Shown: positions 35,849 to 44,937, counted from the stretch's first letter. The stretch is DNA of 64,000 bases from JAGPDB01 sp046331265 (GCA_046331265.1 JAXLRE010000008.1:27771-91770), one strand, 5' to 3'. Made by a program: numbers and translations. The notes: a model not told the origin generated them from the letters alone.

Positions 35849-35885
35849 CGTCTGTAATTTCACGTATGTAATTCGCATACGGACG
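35849..35885 (+). promoter_or_regulatory. Nested inverted repeats upstream of whiB
   Basis: CGTATG (35863-35868) pairs with CATACG (35876-35881) around a 7-base loop; an outer CGTC/GACG pair (35849-35852 and 35882-35885) flanks it. GTAATT occurs twice between them. It lies 17 bp upstream of the whiB start and may be an operator or a 5'-UTR hairpin. This is weak evidence. Confidence 0.35.
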
Positions 35886-35901
35886 AGGGGGGACTAAAGA
35901 A

Positions 35902-36213
35902 ATGATTGAACTACTACAAATCCAAGTCTCAAAAGATCCAAGTCGATGGCAAACAAGAGCCAACTGTTTAGGAGTCGACCCTGATCTATTTTTTCCTGAA
36001 AGAGGAGCTTCGACGCGTGAAGCAAAATCTGTATGTGCCGGTTGTGAAGTAAAAGGCGAGTGCCTCGAATACGCATTAACGAATGGTGAAAAGTTCGGCA
36101 TTTGGGGCGGTTTAAGCGAAAGAGAACGTAGAAGGCTTCGACGTCAACGTGCTCTCGAGCGTAAAGCCCGTGAAGCTGAAGCTGCTCAAGCGGCTAGCGC
36201 AATGACTGCATAA
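35902..36213 (+). CDS. whiB: WhiB family transcriptional regulator
   Basis: 103 residues. The four cluster cysteines are in RANCLGVDPDLFF and CAGCEVKGEC, followed by the conserved turn FGIWGGLSERERRRLRRQRA and a basic tail. WhiB proteins are actinobacterial Fe-S transcription factors that bind the primary sigma factor. The FFPE sequence and length fit the WhiB1/WhiB2-like group. The start is supported by the G-rich stretch around 35885-35892. This is one of the clearest taxonomic markers in the window. Confidence 0.96.
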   Translation: MIELLQIQVSKDPSRWQTRANCLGVDPDLFFPERGASTREAKSVCAGCEVKGECLEYALTNGEKFGIWGGLSERERRRLRRQRALERKAREAEAAQAASAMTA

Positions 36214-36259
36214 GTATTTGCTGATTAAACAATAAAAGCCCTATCCTTGATCTGACGGG

Positions 36260-37465
36260 ATGGGGATGATGTCTGCTAATTCTAATGATCCAAAGAAATC
36301 ATTATTTGATATAGGAATTACATCTGTTGATGATGTCGAAATAGAAATTGTTCAACCACATTTAGGTATTGAGCCACAACAGTTTTCTCAAGGAGCTCAA
36401 GTTTTAATACGTTTCGGTGGACAACAAGTTGCAATAGATATATCAGACGGACTTTATAGAATACTTCCAAACTTGGATTTGCCTTTAAGAAATGAATTTA
36501 GAAAATGGCAAACCAAATCGCCATACTGTGAATCGTTCGTAGATCATTTCTCGAAATCATTTTTTAGTTCTATTGAACAAAACGTTCTTAAAGGCAACTT
36601 AGATTATCTTTTAATGTCTTTGCCTCGCGAAGTTAAAGAAGTTGTAAAAAAATATTCAAAGTTGATAGTTCCAAGAGATGATGGCAACGAACTTGCTCTT
36701 GCTCTGGGTATGTTGGAAGAAATAACTCCTGAATTTGCCGAACTCTGCGATACTGTTATGGCGAAAGTCTCTAATTATCCTAATTTATATAAGTTTTTAA
36801 CTAGGCCACGTATAAATCCAATTGATATAGGTGAATTTAAACTTATTGCAAAAAGAATACTTGATTCTGATAACTCTGATTTAGCATTTTATGAACAAGC
36901 ATTAGCTTGTGTTCGCGAACGTTTTGAAGAAAATATAGTTGATTGTGTAACAGCCGCTTTTGGAACAACAGAGGAATATGATTTTTCTATAGATCGAATA
37001 TTTGGGCGAGTTTTAGCTCGTAACGGAAAAGTGTTTATACCACCGAGTGCTCCTGCGGTAATTGCGAATAGACCAGATAATGGATTACAAAAAATTATTA
37101 CTCCTGATCAAATACGAGCAACAAACGCACTTTTATGTTCTTATGTAATACGTTGTGCTGAACTTTCTGAGAGTATTGATGATGCTTTTCAATCAGTATT
37201 TCTTTATGCTGAAATGGCAGTTGCAAATTTTCGTAAAGACGGTCAAATGGTTGCACATCAAGCAAGCACATTGCAAACATGTGACGATATTGCCATAGAT
37301 CTAGCTCAGCAATTTACAGGATGGGACATAATGACTTCTTCATGGATTTATTCACCATTTGCTGATCAAGGTTTTGATTATCGAGGAACTGAAGGTCTGG
37401 CCAGTGCGATCTTTGGAGCAAGAGTAGACAGCCCATCACCAGTCATTTCGTTTAGGTATTTTTGA
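36260..37465 (+). CDS. Hypothetical protein, 401 aa
   Basis: I do not recognise the family. Three ATGs occur at 36260, 36266 and 36269, and a G-rich stretch overlaps the first, so the exact start is uncertain. The N-terminal part has an alternating strand pattern (VLIRFGGQQVAIDISDGLYR); the remainder is mostly helical, with acidic patches and no metal, nucleotide or membrane motifs. A helical segment DDAFQSVFLYAEMAVANFRK lies near residue 310. It follows whiB in the same direction and converges with the formiminotransferase gene one base away. Codon use is typical of the region. Confidence 0.72.
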   Translation: MGMMSANSNDPKKSLFDIGITSVDDVEIEIVQPHLGIEPQQFSQGAQVLIRFGGQQVAIDISDGLYRILPNLDLPLRNEFRKWQTKSPYCESFVDHFSKSFFSSIEQNVLKGNLDYLLMSLPREVKEVVKKYSKLIVPRDDGNELALALGMLEEITPEFAELCDTVMAKVSNYPNLYKFLTRPRINPIDIGEFKLIAKRILDSDNSDLAFYEQALACVRERFEENIVDCVTAAFGTTEEYDFSIDRIFGRVLARNGKVFIPPSAPAVIANRPDNGLQKIITPDQIRATNALLCSYVIRCAELSESIDDAFQSVFLYAEMAVANFRKDGQMVAHQASTLQTCDDIAIDLAQQFTGWDIMTSSWIYSPFADQGFDYRGTEGLASAIFGARVDSPSPVISFRYF

Positions 37466-37466
37466 T

Positions 37467-38312
37467 CTAAAGAAAATTTTCAACAACAACTTCATTGTCT
37501 AATTTAGACCAGCTTTTAAACTCTTCAGACCACATATTGTACTGATGTTGTGGGACTAATCCAACTAAATCTACGTGTGCTTGAATCGATAATTGTTCAG
37601 ACCATGATTTAATTTTTAAACAAATTTCACCAGCATTTACATGATATGAATCAATTATGTTCATCGAAACTTGTACACAATGTTGATTGTTAAGTTCTAG
37701 GCCAATGGCTCGTACACCTTTTTCTCCACCTGAGCTTTCTCGTAATTCTTTGGCAAACTGTTTTGCTAGCGCCAAATTATCACTATCTAAATTTACGTTT
37801 ATTGCGATTAATGGTTCTCGTGAACCGACACATGTAGCGCCAAACTTTTCATGGTGTAGACCCGAAATTGATGGTTCTAGATTTACGAATGCATTCTTTC
37901 GAACAAAGGGGAGTGTCAATAATTTTTTAGAAGAATAATCGTAAAAAAATACAGGAATATTGTGAGCTGCATTTATCCAGTGCCCATATTCAATTGATGC
38001 AGAAATTGTTTCATGTGTTGGTTGAGAGTTCTCACTGTTGTATGAGATAAAGGGAACAACATCTACAACGCCAAGTCGGGGATGGACTCCGTCATGGTTT
38101 TTTATTTCAATAAGTTCAAGAGCTTTATCGGTCAGATCTCTTGCTGACGAAGAAATGTCTTCAAGTGAACTACTAGCTAGTGTAAATACACTTCGATTGT
38201 GATCAGTGTCATAATGAACATTTTTTAATGTCTTACCGGTATGTTGTTTTATTTGGTCAATTTTGTCTAAGTTTTGACCTTCAGAAACATTAATTACGCA
38301 TTCGTATATCAA
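37467..38312 (-). CDS. Glutamate formimidoyltransferase-like protein
   Basis: 281 residues corresponding to the formiminotransferase N- and C-subdomains of FTCD without the cyclodeaminase. The N-terminus ECVINVSEGQNLDKID, then DTDHNRSVFTLA, HPRLGVVDVVPF and GVRAIGLEL match the family. The known reaction moves a formimino group from formiminoglutamate to THF in histidine breakdown; in bacteria lacking hutHUI the role may instead be formyl-glutamate/THF exchange. No other histidine-catabolic gene is nearby. Confidence 0.88.
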   Translation of the reverse strand: MIYECVINVSEGQNLDKIDQIKQHTGKTLKNVHYDTDHNRSVFTLASSSLEDISSSARDLTDKALELIEIKNHDGVHPRLGVVDVVPFISYNSENSQPTHETISASIEYGHWINAAHNIPVFFYDYSSKKLLTLPFVRKNAFVNLEPSISGLHHEKFGATCVGSREPLIAINVNLDSDNLALAKQFAKELRESSGGEKGVRAIGLELNNQHCVQVSMNIIDSYHVNAGEICLKIKSWSEQLSIQAHVDLVGLVPQHQYNMWSEEFKSWSKLDNEVVVENFL

Positions 38313-38407
38313 CTGTTCTCCTAAATATGCATTTTTAAGCGCTTAATCACCACTTTGAATAATAAATTTAGCTAGGGTATAGCTTAAGAAATTTTGAAAG
38401 GAAAATT

Positions 38408-38581
38408 ATGGTTCTAGCTGAGATTGGTGTACAAGAAATTGCGATCGTAGCCATAGTTATTATTTTGTTATTTGGGGCATCAGCGCTACCTAAATTTGCA
38501 CGAAGTATTGGTCAAGCGAAAAAAGAATTTGAAAAAGGTGTAAAAGAAGGTAATGCGGAAGAAGAAGACAAAAAATCTTAA
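38408..38581 (+). CDS. tatA: Twin-arginine translocase subunit TatA
   Basis: 57 residues. The N-terminal helix EIAIVAIVIILLFGASALPK ends in the hallmark FGxxxLP hinge, followed by the amphipathic helix FARSIGQAKKEFEKGV and an acidic tail. It forms the pore of the Tat system, which exports folded proteins. The start is supported by AAAGGA at 38396-38401. It stands alone 57 bp upstream of the HtrA gene; tatC is not in the window. Confidence 0.93.
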   Translation: MVLAEIGVQEIAIVAIVIILLFGASALPKFARSIGQAKKEFEKGVKEGNAEEEDKKS

Positions 38582-38637
38582 TTCTTATTGCTTCAAACTT
38601 TTGAAAAAATGCTGAATTGGTATTGTAGCCTTTAAGT

Positions 38638-39831
38638 ATGACTGACGATCTTCCTCCATTTTTTAATCCTGAATCATCACAAAATTCCGATGACTCTGAA
38701 ACGCAAAAAAGACCGTTAACTCCTGCACCAAGTGCAACAAAGTCTCAAGATTCACCGGCACCTCTGGTAGTTGTTAAAAATCAAAAGTCTTCAATTGCAA
38801 TAGCTCTTTTTTGGGGATTAGTAGTTGGTGCATTGGTTGTTGGATCAATGTGGTACTACCAAAATCGTCACACTTACTTTTATGAAGTTAAATCAAACAG
38901 TTCCGTTTTAGCTAAACCTCGTAGTGTGCAAGAAGTTCTTGCCAAAGTTGAACCAGCCACAGTTGCCGTTAGTGTTGATGGCGGAGTAAATACAGGTGGA
39001 AGCGCCGGTACTGGATTTATTTATTCTTCTGATGGAGTTGTTGTTACTAATAACCATGTTGTTCAAGGTGTAAAAAATAAAATCGAAATAACTCTTGGAG
39101 ATGGTAGAAGTTTTCGTGCAACGCTTCTAGGTCGTGACCCTTTGGAAGATCTTGCGGTATTAAAAGTAGATGCGACCGGATTACCAAGTGCGATTTTAGG
39201 TCAATCTTCGAAAGTAAAAGTAGGAGATGACGTAATAGCAATTGGAAATGCGCTTGCGTTAGAAGGTGGCTTAAGCGTAACAAGGGGAATTGTATCTGGT
39301 TTGGATAGAACTATTGATACTGAATTGAATTTCCAGTTACAGGGAATTATTCAAACAGATGCTGCAATTAATAGAGGTAACTCTGGTGGCCCATTGGTTA
39401 ATTCAAAAGGTGAAGTAATTGGCATCAACACTGCTATTGCTAATCCGAGCTATGCACAAAATATTGGATTTTCTATAGCGATCGACAGAGCCAAACCTAT
39501 TATTGATGATCTTAAAAAAGGTAAAGACCGAAAGATTGCATTTTTAGGTGTCGCTGCACAAGATGTTAACGACAGACTAGTTAAAGAGTTGGATTTAAAA
39601 GTTTCAGAAGGCGCACTTATTGTCGAAATACAAGCTGGTTCACCAGCGAGTAAAAGTGATTTAGCGTTAAATGACGTTATTACAAAGATTGGTGACAAAA
39701 CCATTAAATCAGCAAATGACATGGTTTCAGCAATAAGAACTAAGCAGCCAGGGGAAACTGTCGTGGTTAAATACAACCGTTTAGGCAAAGAAAAAACGAC
39801 CAAGGTGACCTTGACCGAGCGTCCGCTCTAG
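38638..39831 (+). CDS. HtrA/DegP-like membrane-anchored serine protease with PDZ domain
   Basis: 397 residues. A disordered cytoplasmic N-terminus is followed by one transmembrane helix (about 57-75) and a trypsin-like domain whose catalytic triad is His140 (NNHVV), Asp171 (EDLAVL) and Ser249 (RGNSGGP). A C-terminal PDZ domain includes FLGVAAQDVN and GEKTVV-like strands. It resembles actinobacterial PepD/HtrA proteins that handle misfolded proteins outside the membrane. All catalytic residues are intact. Confidence 0.94.
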   Translation: MTDDLPPFFNPESSQNSDDSETQKRPLTPAPSATKSQDSPAPLVVVKNQKSSIAIALFWGLVVGALVVGSMWYYQNRHTYFYEVKSNSSVLAKPRSVQEVLAKVEPATVAVSVDGGVNTGGSAGTGFIYSSDGVVVTNNHVVQGVKNKIEITLGDGRSFRATLLGRDPLEDLAVLKVDATGLPSAILGQSSKVKVGDDVIAIGNALALEGGLSVTRGIVSGLDRTIDTELNFQLQGIIQTDAAINRGNSGGPLVNSKGEVIGINTAIANPSYAQNIGFSIAIDRAKPIIDDLKKGKDRKIAFLGVAAQDVNDRLVKELDLKVSEGALIVEIQAGSPASKSDLALNDVITKIGDKTIKSANDMVSAIRTKQPGETVVVKYNRLGKEKTTKVTLTERPL

Positions 39832-39842
39832 AATATATAACC

Positions 39843-40121
39843 ATGACAGCAGTACAACCAGAAATTCCAACAATCGGCCATGTGAAAATTGTTTACTACG
39901 GGCCAGTTCACCCACATTGGGGTATCGAGAAGATTTTTGGTGACGACAATGCAATAGAAGCTTTCAAGCAACGTGTTGCTGCAAGATTAAATTATGTTCC
40001 ACCTCACGATCCACAATTTAGAAGAAATCGTGAACGTGTAATAAAAGACGCTGCTCGTGAAGGAATCATTCTTGAGTGGGATCTAGGTTTCGACGAAGAA
40101 GAAGTTGCTGAAGAAGAATAA
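39843..40121 (+). CDS. Conserved hypothetical protein, 92 aa
   Basis: A small soluble protein: IGHVKIVYYGPVHPHWGIEK, then a helix rich in Arg (RRNRERVIKDAAREG) and an acidic tail. I cannot name a function. It lies 11 bp after the HtrA gene and is probably co-transcribed. The histidines in VHPHWG could bind metal, but nothing else supports that. Confidence 0.68.
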   Translation: MTAVQPEIPTIGHVKIVYYGPVHPHWGIEKIFGDDNAIEAFKQRVAARLNYVPPHDPQFRRNRERVIKDAAREGIILEWDLGFDEEEVAEEE

Positions 40122-40123
40122 TT

Positions 40124-42187
40124 TTATTCTTGATCATTCATAAATTGTTCAGGCATATTTCTTTCAGCATCACTTAATTTTCTTTGTGTATCTGATCTGT
40201 ATAACGCAATATCCATAAGTGATTTATGTGCTGAATTAAACGTTTTAATATGCTCCCATCCTGTTGGAGTTAATTCCCAATGTTCATTTTCGTTATCTAG
40301 TAGTTCGGTGAGTGCTTCGTTTATGTATCGTCTTGTGTGTTCACTATAAACAGGTGTTAAGACTTCGACTCTATGGTCTAAGTTTCGCACCATTAAGTCG
40401 GCAGAACCTATATATATTTTTGAGTCGTCACCATTACCAAATTTATAAACTCGCGAATGTTCTAAGAACCTACCGATAATCGATATGACTTTAATATTTG
40501 GATGTTTTGCTATCGTTTTTGGTTTTAAACCGCACGAAGATCTAACAATTATTTTTATTTCTGCACCAGCTTTTTCTGCATCACATATTGCAGTAAGTAT
40601 TTCTTCATCAACAATGTTGTTACATTTAAGAACGATACTTCCTTGTTCATTACTTTGAGAATTAATCAACTCAAGTAATGAATCGCGCATTTGATTTGGT
40701 GCTACGAGTAATTCTCTAAAGTTCTCAATATTGGTATACCCAGTGAGATTATTAAACAAGTCACCGACGTCTCGTCCTATACGCTGGTCAGAAGTAAAAA
40801 GGTCGAAGTCTTCATAGATGCCTGCAGTAGAGGGATTGTAATTCCCTGTAGAAATATGCGAGTAATAACTAATTGAATCGCCTTCTTCTCTAACAATGTG
40901 TAAGAGCTTCGCGTGAGTTTTTAAACCGACTTTCCCATAAAGAACATGTACACCTGAACGTTCAAGCTTTTTTGCCCTTTCAATATTGGCTTGCTCTTCG
41001 AATCGTGCTTTAAGTTCTACTAACGCGACGACCTGTTTACCTTCTTCTGCTGCACGGCATAAGGACTGAACAATCGGAGAGTCGACACTGGCTGCACGGT
41101 ATAAGGTTTGTTTAATTGCTAAAACATTTTCATCTCGTGAAGCTTGGCGAACTAAAGCTTCTACTGTTTCCTCGTAGCTTTCATATGGCCGGTGTATAAG
41201 TAGATCTCGATTTTTTAGTTCTGCAAAAAGATTTGCTCGTTTTGTTGGAATTTTATTTAATCTCGCAGGTACTCGTGGCTGCCAGACAGGGTATCTAAGT
41301 TTTGGAATGTCTAATTTTGCAATCTTATGCAAATCTGTTAAATCAATCAAAGATGAAATATGGAATACACGACTATTTTCTAGTGTGATCTCATTTTGCA
41401 GAAGTTCTAGCCATGTGTCATCGATACCTTTTTCAATCTCTAGTCTCACTGCACGACCGAATTTTTGGTGACGTCGGACTATGGTGCTCATTGCTTCTAG
41501 TAAGTCGTCTGCTTCATCTAGTTTGTATTGGCTTGAACGAGTAACTCTAAAGGTGAAATGTGATTCTAAATCCATGCCAGGAAATAGCCGTTCCCAATAG
41601 TGTTTAACAAAATTCTCTAAAGGAATAAAAGTATTTGTATTTGGAACTTTAATGAGTCTATCTAGGTTGGTTGGTATTTTTACCCTTGCAAATCTTTGTG
41701 TATTTGTTTTGGGTTCACGCAATATGAAAGCAAGGTTGATGCTTAGAGAAGATATCCAAGGAAATGGGTGAGCAGGGTCAACTGCCAACGGAGTTAAAAC
41801 TGGATATATATGTTCGTCGAAGTATTCACTTGTCCAACCTTTAGTTTCATCATCAAGTTCGTTAATTTCTGAAATATGAATTTTGTGGCTGTTAAGTTCT
41901 TTAACGAGTGAACGATAAATCTTTTCTTGTTTTTCACAAAACTCATGTGTTTTAGTAATTAAATTTTGTAATAGCTCTTGTGTTTCTGAAAACTTTTTTT
42001 TGTGAGGATTTTTTTCATCTAGTAACGATGAAAGTCGGACTTGAAAAAATTCGTCTAAATTCGCAGATGTGATACTTAAAAAGTTGACTCTTTCTAAAAG
42101 CGGGACATCTTTATCTGTTGCATAGTAGAGAACACGGTTATTGAAATCTACCCATGAAGTATCACGATCAAGAAAATGCTGCGGCAT
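40124..42187 (-). CDS. ppk1: Polyphosphate kinase 1
   Basis: 687 residues, full length. The N-terminal domain begins FLDRDTSWVDFNNRVL. The catalytic PLD-like domains contain the phosphohistidine region YSHISTGNYNPSTAGIYEDF and LKTHAKLLHIVR, and near the C-terminus IGSADLMVRNLDHRVEV. It makes long-chain polyphosphate from ATP. It converges with the 92-aa gene 2 bases away. Actinobacterial PPKs are often followed by a Nudix or phosphoglycerate-mutase-type gene; that is not seen here. Confidence 0.96.
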   Translation of the reverse strand: MPQHFLDRDTSWVDFNNRVLYYATDKDVPLLERVNFLSITSANLDEFFQVRLSSLLDEKNPHKKKFSETQELLQNLITKTHEFCEKQEKIYRSLVKELNSHKIHISEINELDDETKGWTSEYFDEHIYPVLTPLAVDPAHPFPWISSLSINLAFILREPKTNTQRFARVKIPTNLDRLIKVPNTNTFIPLENFVKHYWERLFPGMDLESHFTFRVTRSSQYKLDEADDLLEAMSTIVRRHQKFGRAVRLEIEKGIDDTWLELLQNEITLENSRVFHISSLIDLTDLHKIAKLDIPKLRYPVWQPRVPARLNKIPTKRANLFAELKNRDLLIHRPYESYEETVEALVRQASRDENVLAIKQTLYRAASVDSPIVQSLCRAAEEGKQVVALVELKARFEEQANIERAKKLERSGVHVLYGKVGLKTHAKLLHIVREEGDSISYYSHISTGNYNPSTAGIYEDFDLFTSDQRIGRDVGDLFNNLTGYTNIENFRELLVAPNQMRDSLLELINSQSNEQGSIVLKCNNIVDEEILTAICDAEKAGAEIKIIVRSSCGLKPKTIAKHPNIKVISIIGRFLEHSRVYKFGNGDDSKIYIGSADLMVRNLDHRVEVLTPVYSEHTRRYINEALTELLDNENEHWELTPTGWEHIKTFNSAHKSLMDIALYRSDTQRKLSDAERNMPEQFMNDQE

Positions 42188-42283
42188 TCATATTTCTTCG
42201 GCTGATTTGTTGTACTTCTGGAGACCTGGCCTTACAAAAGGTGCAAATCGGTCATATAGTTATAGTTGTTAGGAGGCTAGGCA

Positions 42284-43606
42284 TCACATAAGTTCTATAC
42301 GGGCTAGCCATAAACCAGGAGCAGCAAATTCTGATTCCGTAGGAATATAGCGCTCATCGATAAAAAGCTTATGTAATAGTTCTTCTTGATCTCGTTCAAT
42401 TACGCCATTTATAAAGTCACTGGCTTCTTGTTTTTCTGTTCGAGTGGTCGCAACTCCAAATAGCTGTTCAATAAATCGGTCAGCATCAGATGTAGTAACT
42501 GTAATACGTTTACGTGCTTCTTGAATCACATGGTAGTCGGGTAATAGTTGTGAAAGATTTTTGTGCACTAAATAATCGACATAAGCATCATGTAATGAAG
42601 AAATAATTCCAATTTCTTCGTCTAATACATCATGGGCAGGTGTGCGTAATGTTTCAAACATTTGCTCAGGCGTAACGCTGATAGCAGTTATAGATTCTGG
42701 ATTAGACATATCTATGTCAGACATTAACTCTTGAAGCTTATATGGATTTAACTCATATGCAGCAACATATTTTGTACATAGGTCGTCCAACTTGTTTGTA
42801 AGCCAGCTCGTCTTACGAATGTGTGCTCGAACACTTTGTAGTATTAAGAAATATAAAATTGCCCCGTCAGCTTCAACGCTCCATTCATCAATAAATTTCT
42901 GTACTGCCGATGCGATTAAACCGACTCTATTGTCAAGGCGAACAGGTAGCAAGATGTCATCGTCGCCATAAACTCTGTGGCTTAAAAATCCGAGCATTGT
43001 ACCTGCTTGCACTCCGAACATCATTGGCGCAATACTTTTTGCAATCATTGACTGAATGTCAAATCCCATTTGCTGGTTTTGTTCGTTTGTTCCGTCATCA
43101 AAAGTAGGGCTAAGAGATTTAGATGCAACTTCTAGAGGCCCTTTCATAGATGTTAAATAGTCTTTTGTCCATGTAACACGATCTGTTACTTGAAGTTCAA
43201 TCGAATTAATAGCATCAGAGTTTGTCACCCCAGAAACATAATTTTGTGCTGCTGGAAAGATCTGTTCACATCGAGCTAAAAATTCTTTATCAATATTTAA
43301 TGCCAAAGTTTTTGTTGGAGGAGTAGAAAGCATTGACATTATATTCATGATTTCTAACATAGGATCTTGTTGTGAAGGAGTAGCAATTTCATTTTGGTCT
43401 ACTGCGCCGTCTTCAATTTCTTTTGACGCAATATCGGCTGCAACTCTTTCAGCGATTCCCATTGGACCACCTTGCATATTTTGGCCCATAGAAAAAGCTG
43501 ATCCAGATAACATTTCATTGATCATTCCGGAAATAGATTCAGGATCTATATTAAATCCAAACTGATTTTCATTTTCATCATCGTTTGGATTGTCATTTGG
43601 ATTCAT
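42284..43606 (-). CDS. DUF2342/zincin-like family protein with degenerate metal site
   Basis: 440 residues. The layout MIAKSIAPMMFGVQAGTMLG, HRVYGDDDILLP, PVRLDNRVGLIAS and the C-terminal AAPGLWLARIEL resembles the actinobacterial DUF2342 family (annotated as zinc-dependent metalloprotease or F420-associated). In relatives, as I recall them, a helix carries HEVAH; the equivalent helix here, about residue 257, reads ILQSVRAHI, so the HExxH zinc motif seems lost. The family usually neighbours ylbL and UPF0182 genes, which do occur 3 kb downstream. Probably catalytically inactive or repurposed. Confidence 0.8.
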   Translation of the reverse strand: MNPNDNPNDDENENQFGFNIDPESISGMINEMLSGSAFSMGQNMQGGPMGIAERVAADIASKEIEDGAVDQNEIATPSQQDPMLEIMNIMSMLSTPPTKTLALNIDKEFLARCEQIFPAAQNYVSGVTNSDAINSIELQVTDRVTWTKDYLTSMKGPLEVASKSLSPTFDDGTNEQNQQMGFDIQSMIAKSIAPMMFGVQAGTMLGFLSHRVYGDDDILLPVRLDNRVGLIASAVQKFIDEWSVEADGAILYFLILQSVRAHIRKTSWLTNKLDDLCTKYVAAYELNPYKLQELMSDIDMSNPESITAISVTPEQMFETLRTPAHDVLDEEIGIISSLHDAYVDYLVHKNLSQLLPDYHVIQEARKRITVTTSDADRFIEQLFGVATTRTEKQEASDFINGVIERDQEELLHKLFIDERYIPTESEFAAPGLWLARIELM

Positions 43607-43639
43607 AAATACATCCTACGTTCTAAATAAGTCGGCAGT

Positions 43640-44692
43640 TTATGCAAATGCTTTAAGTTCTTTCTCGTACTTAGAAATATATGCATCCCACTCTGGAGTA
43701 AAGTAACGTACGCGGACCTTTTTATATTCCTTAATTGACCACAATAATGTATATTCGTCTATTCCCGTTTCGTTCGCAATCGCACTAACTGTTTCTTCAC
43801 ATTCACTTGCTTTATGTCCATGTATCATAGTGAAAATTGAATACGGCCAATCTTCATATGTAGGACGCTTATAGCAATGGCTCACAGCTGAAAATGCTGC
43901 CATTATTGGGCCTAATTCTTCACATTGTTCTTCAGGTACGGCCCATACACCCATTGCGTTTGCTTTATATCCAGCGTGACGGTGATTCATAACCGCAGCA
44001 AATCTACGCATGTATTTCTTTTCTTTGAAATTGGCCAATGCATCTAAAACTTCTTTTTCGCTGCATTGCGCTTCAACAGCAATAGCCGCAAAAGGTTTTG
44101 AAACTAGTGGAAGATCTTCTTGGGTTTCACGAATAATATTTAGTTCTAATTCACTAAATTCAGGTATCTCCATATTCGCTTCACGTTTTGGTTTTTCATG
44201 TTCAAGTACTTGAGATTTATCTGACGGTTTAGTTTTACCAGTCATGTCTAATTTCACGCCGATTTTGTACAACTTCAAAGTTTGAAGTTTTCGTGTAACA
44301 TTCGAACCGCTCATATCGTGAAGCAAATTAATGTGCGCATCTAAAGATTCATGGGGTGGTACAGCAACTGTGTACCAAAGGTTATAGTCATTATTTCTTT
44401 TGTAGTTGTGACTGACGCCGGGGTGTGCATTAATTATTTTTGCAGCTTCGTCAATATTTTCATCCGCAACTTTTGCAGCAACAAGAGCAGAAGAATAGCC
44501 AAGTGCACGAGTATCAAAAATTGCGCTTAATTGTCTTAAGATCCCTAGTTCTTTTACACTTCGTAATTCATCAATTACTGTTTCTTCGCTAAGTCCTAAT
44601 TTTTCTGCCAAAGCTAAATAAGGTCTTTCAACTACAGGGAAGGACCATTGAACAGCATTTAGTAATTCTTTTTGTCTATCAGAAATATCCAT
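43640..44692 (-). CDS. Fused Lrp/AsnC-type siroheme decarboxylase-like protein (AhbA-AhbB)
   Basis: 350 residues in two homologous halves, each a winged helix plus an AsnC-like domain. Half 1 (about 1-150) has PVVERPYLALAEKLGLSEE and HNYKRNNDYNLWYTVAVPPH. Half 2 (about 180-335) has DLPLVSKPFAAIAVEAQCSE and SHCYKRPTYEDWPYSIFTM. The paired PxxxRPY/F and (C/N)YKR-WPY/LWY motifs are those of AhbA/AhbB (NirDLGH) siroheme decarboxylases, which make 12,18-didecarboxysiroheme for heme or heme d1. An acidic linker joins the halves. Plain transcriptional regulation is the alternative; the conserved YKR motifs favour the enzyme. Confidence 0.82.
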   Translation of the reverse strand: MDISDRQKELLNAVQWSFPVVERPYLALAEKLGLSEETVIDELRSVKELGILRQLSAIFDTRALGYSSALVAAKVADENIDEAAKIINAHPGVSHNYKRNNDYNLWYTVAVPPHESLDAHINLLHDMSGSNVTRKLQTLKLYKIGVKLDMTGKTKPSDKSQVLEHEKPKREANMEIPEFSELELNIIRETQEDLPLVSKPFAAIAVEAQCSEKEVLDALANFKEKKYMRRFAAVMNHRHAGYKANAMGVWAVPEEQCEELGPIMAAFSAVSHCYKRPTYEDWPYSIFTMIHGHKASECEETVSAIANETGIDEYTLLWSIKEYKKVRVRYFTPEWDAYISKYEKELKAFA

Positions 44693-44781
44693 ATCTAAAG
44701 TCTAAGCGAGCTATATAAACACGGCAGAATCTTAGGGGTGGAAGATATTGTTATGGCCCTAGTAGCATGTAATTGATATAT

Positions 44782-44937
44782 ATGTTGTTTTTACTTTTTG
44801 CGCTTGCTATATGTTTTGTCGGATATGGCATAATCCACTTTCGCCATCGAACTCCCAAATCTATGGATTCAAGCATTGATATGTTTTCGCAAAAGAGGCA
44901 AGCCCTAGCGCCGGTGAAACGTCGGCGTAGAAATTAA
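44782..44937 (+). CDS. Small single-helix membrane protein, 51 aa
   Basis: MLFLLFALAICFVGYGIIHF forms one N-terminal helix, followed by a basic tail (RHRTP, then KRRRRN at the end), predicting an inner-membrane protein with a cytoplasmic tail. There is no strong Shine-Dalgarno, but the ORF ends 20 bp before mreB in the same direction, and the coding pattern (hydrophobic start, basic end) is convincing. Function unknown; a role alongside MreB is only a guess from position. Confidence 0.55.
   Translation: MLFLLFALAICFVGYGIIHFRHRTPKSMDSSIDMFSQKRQALAPVKRRRRN

Noticed and set aside
43640..44692. Plain Lrp/AsnC transcriptional regulator
   Set aside because: Both halves carry the YKR/aromatic motifs of siroheme decarboxylases and no operator-type context is evident; kept only as the alternative.
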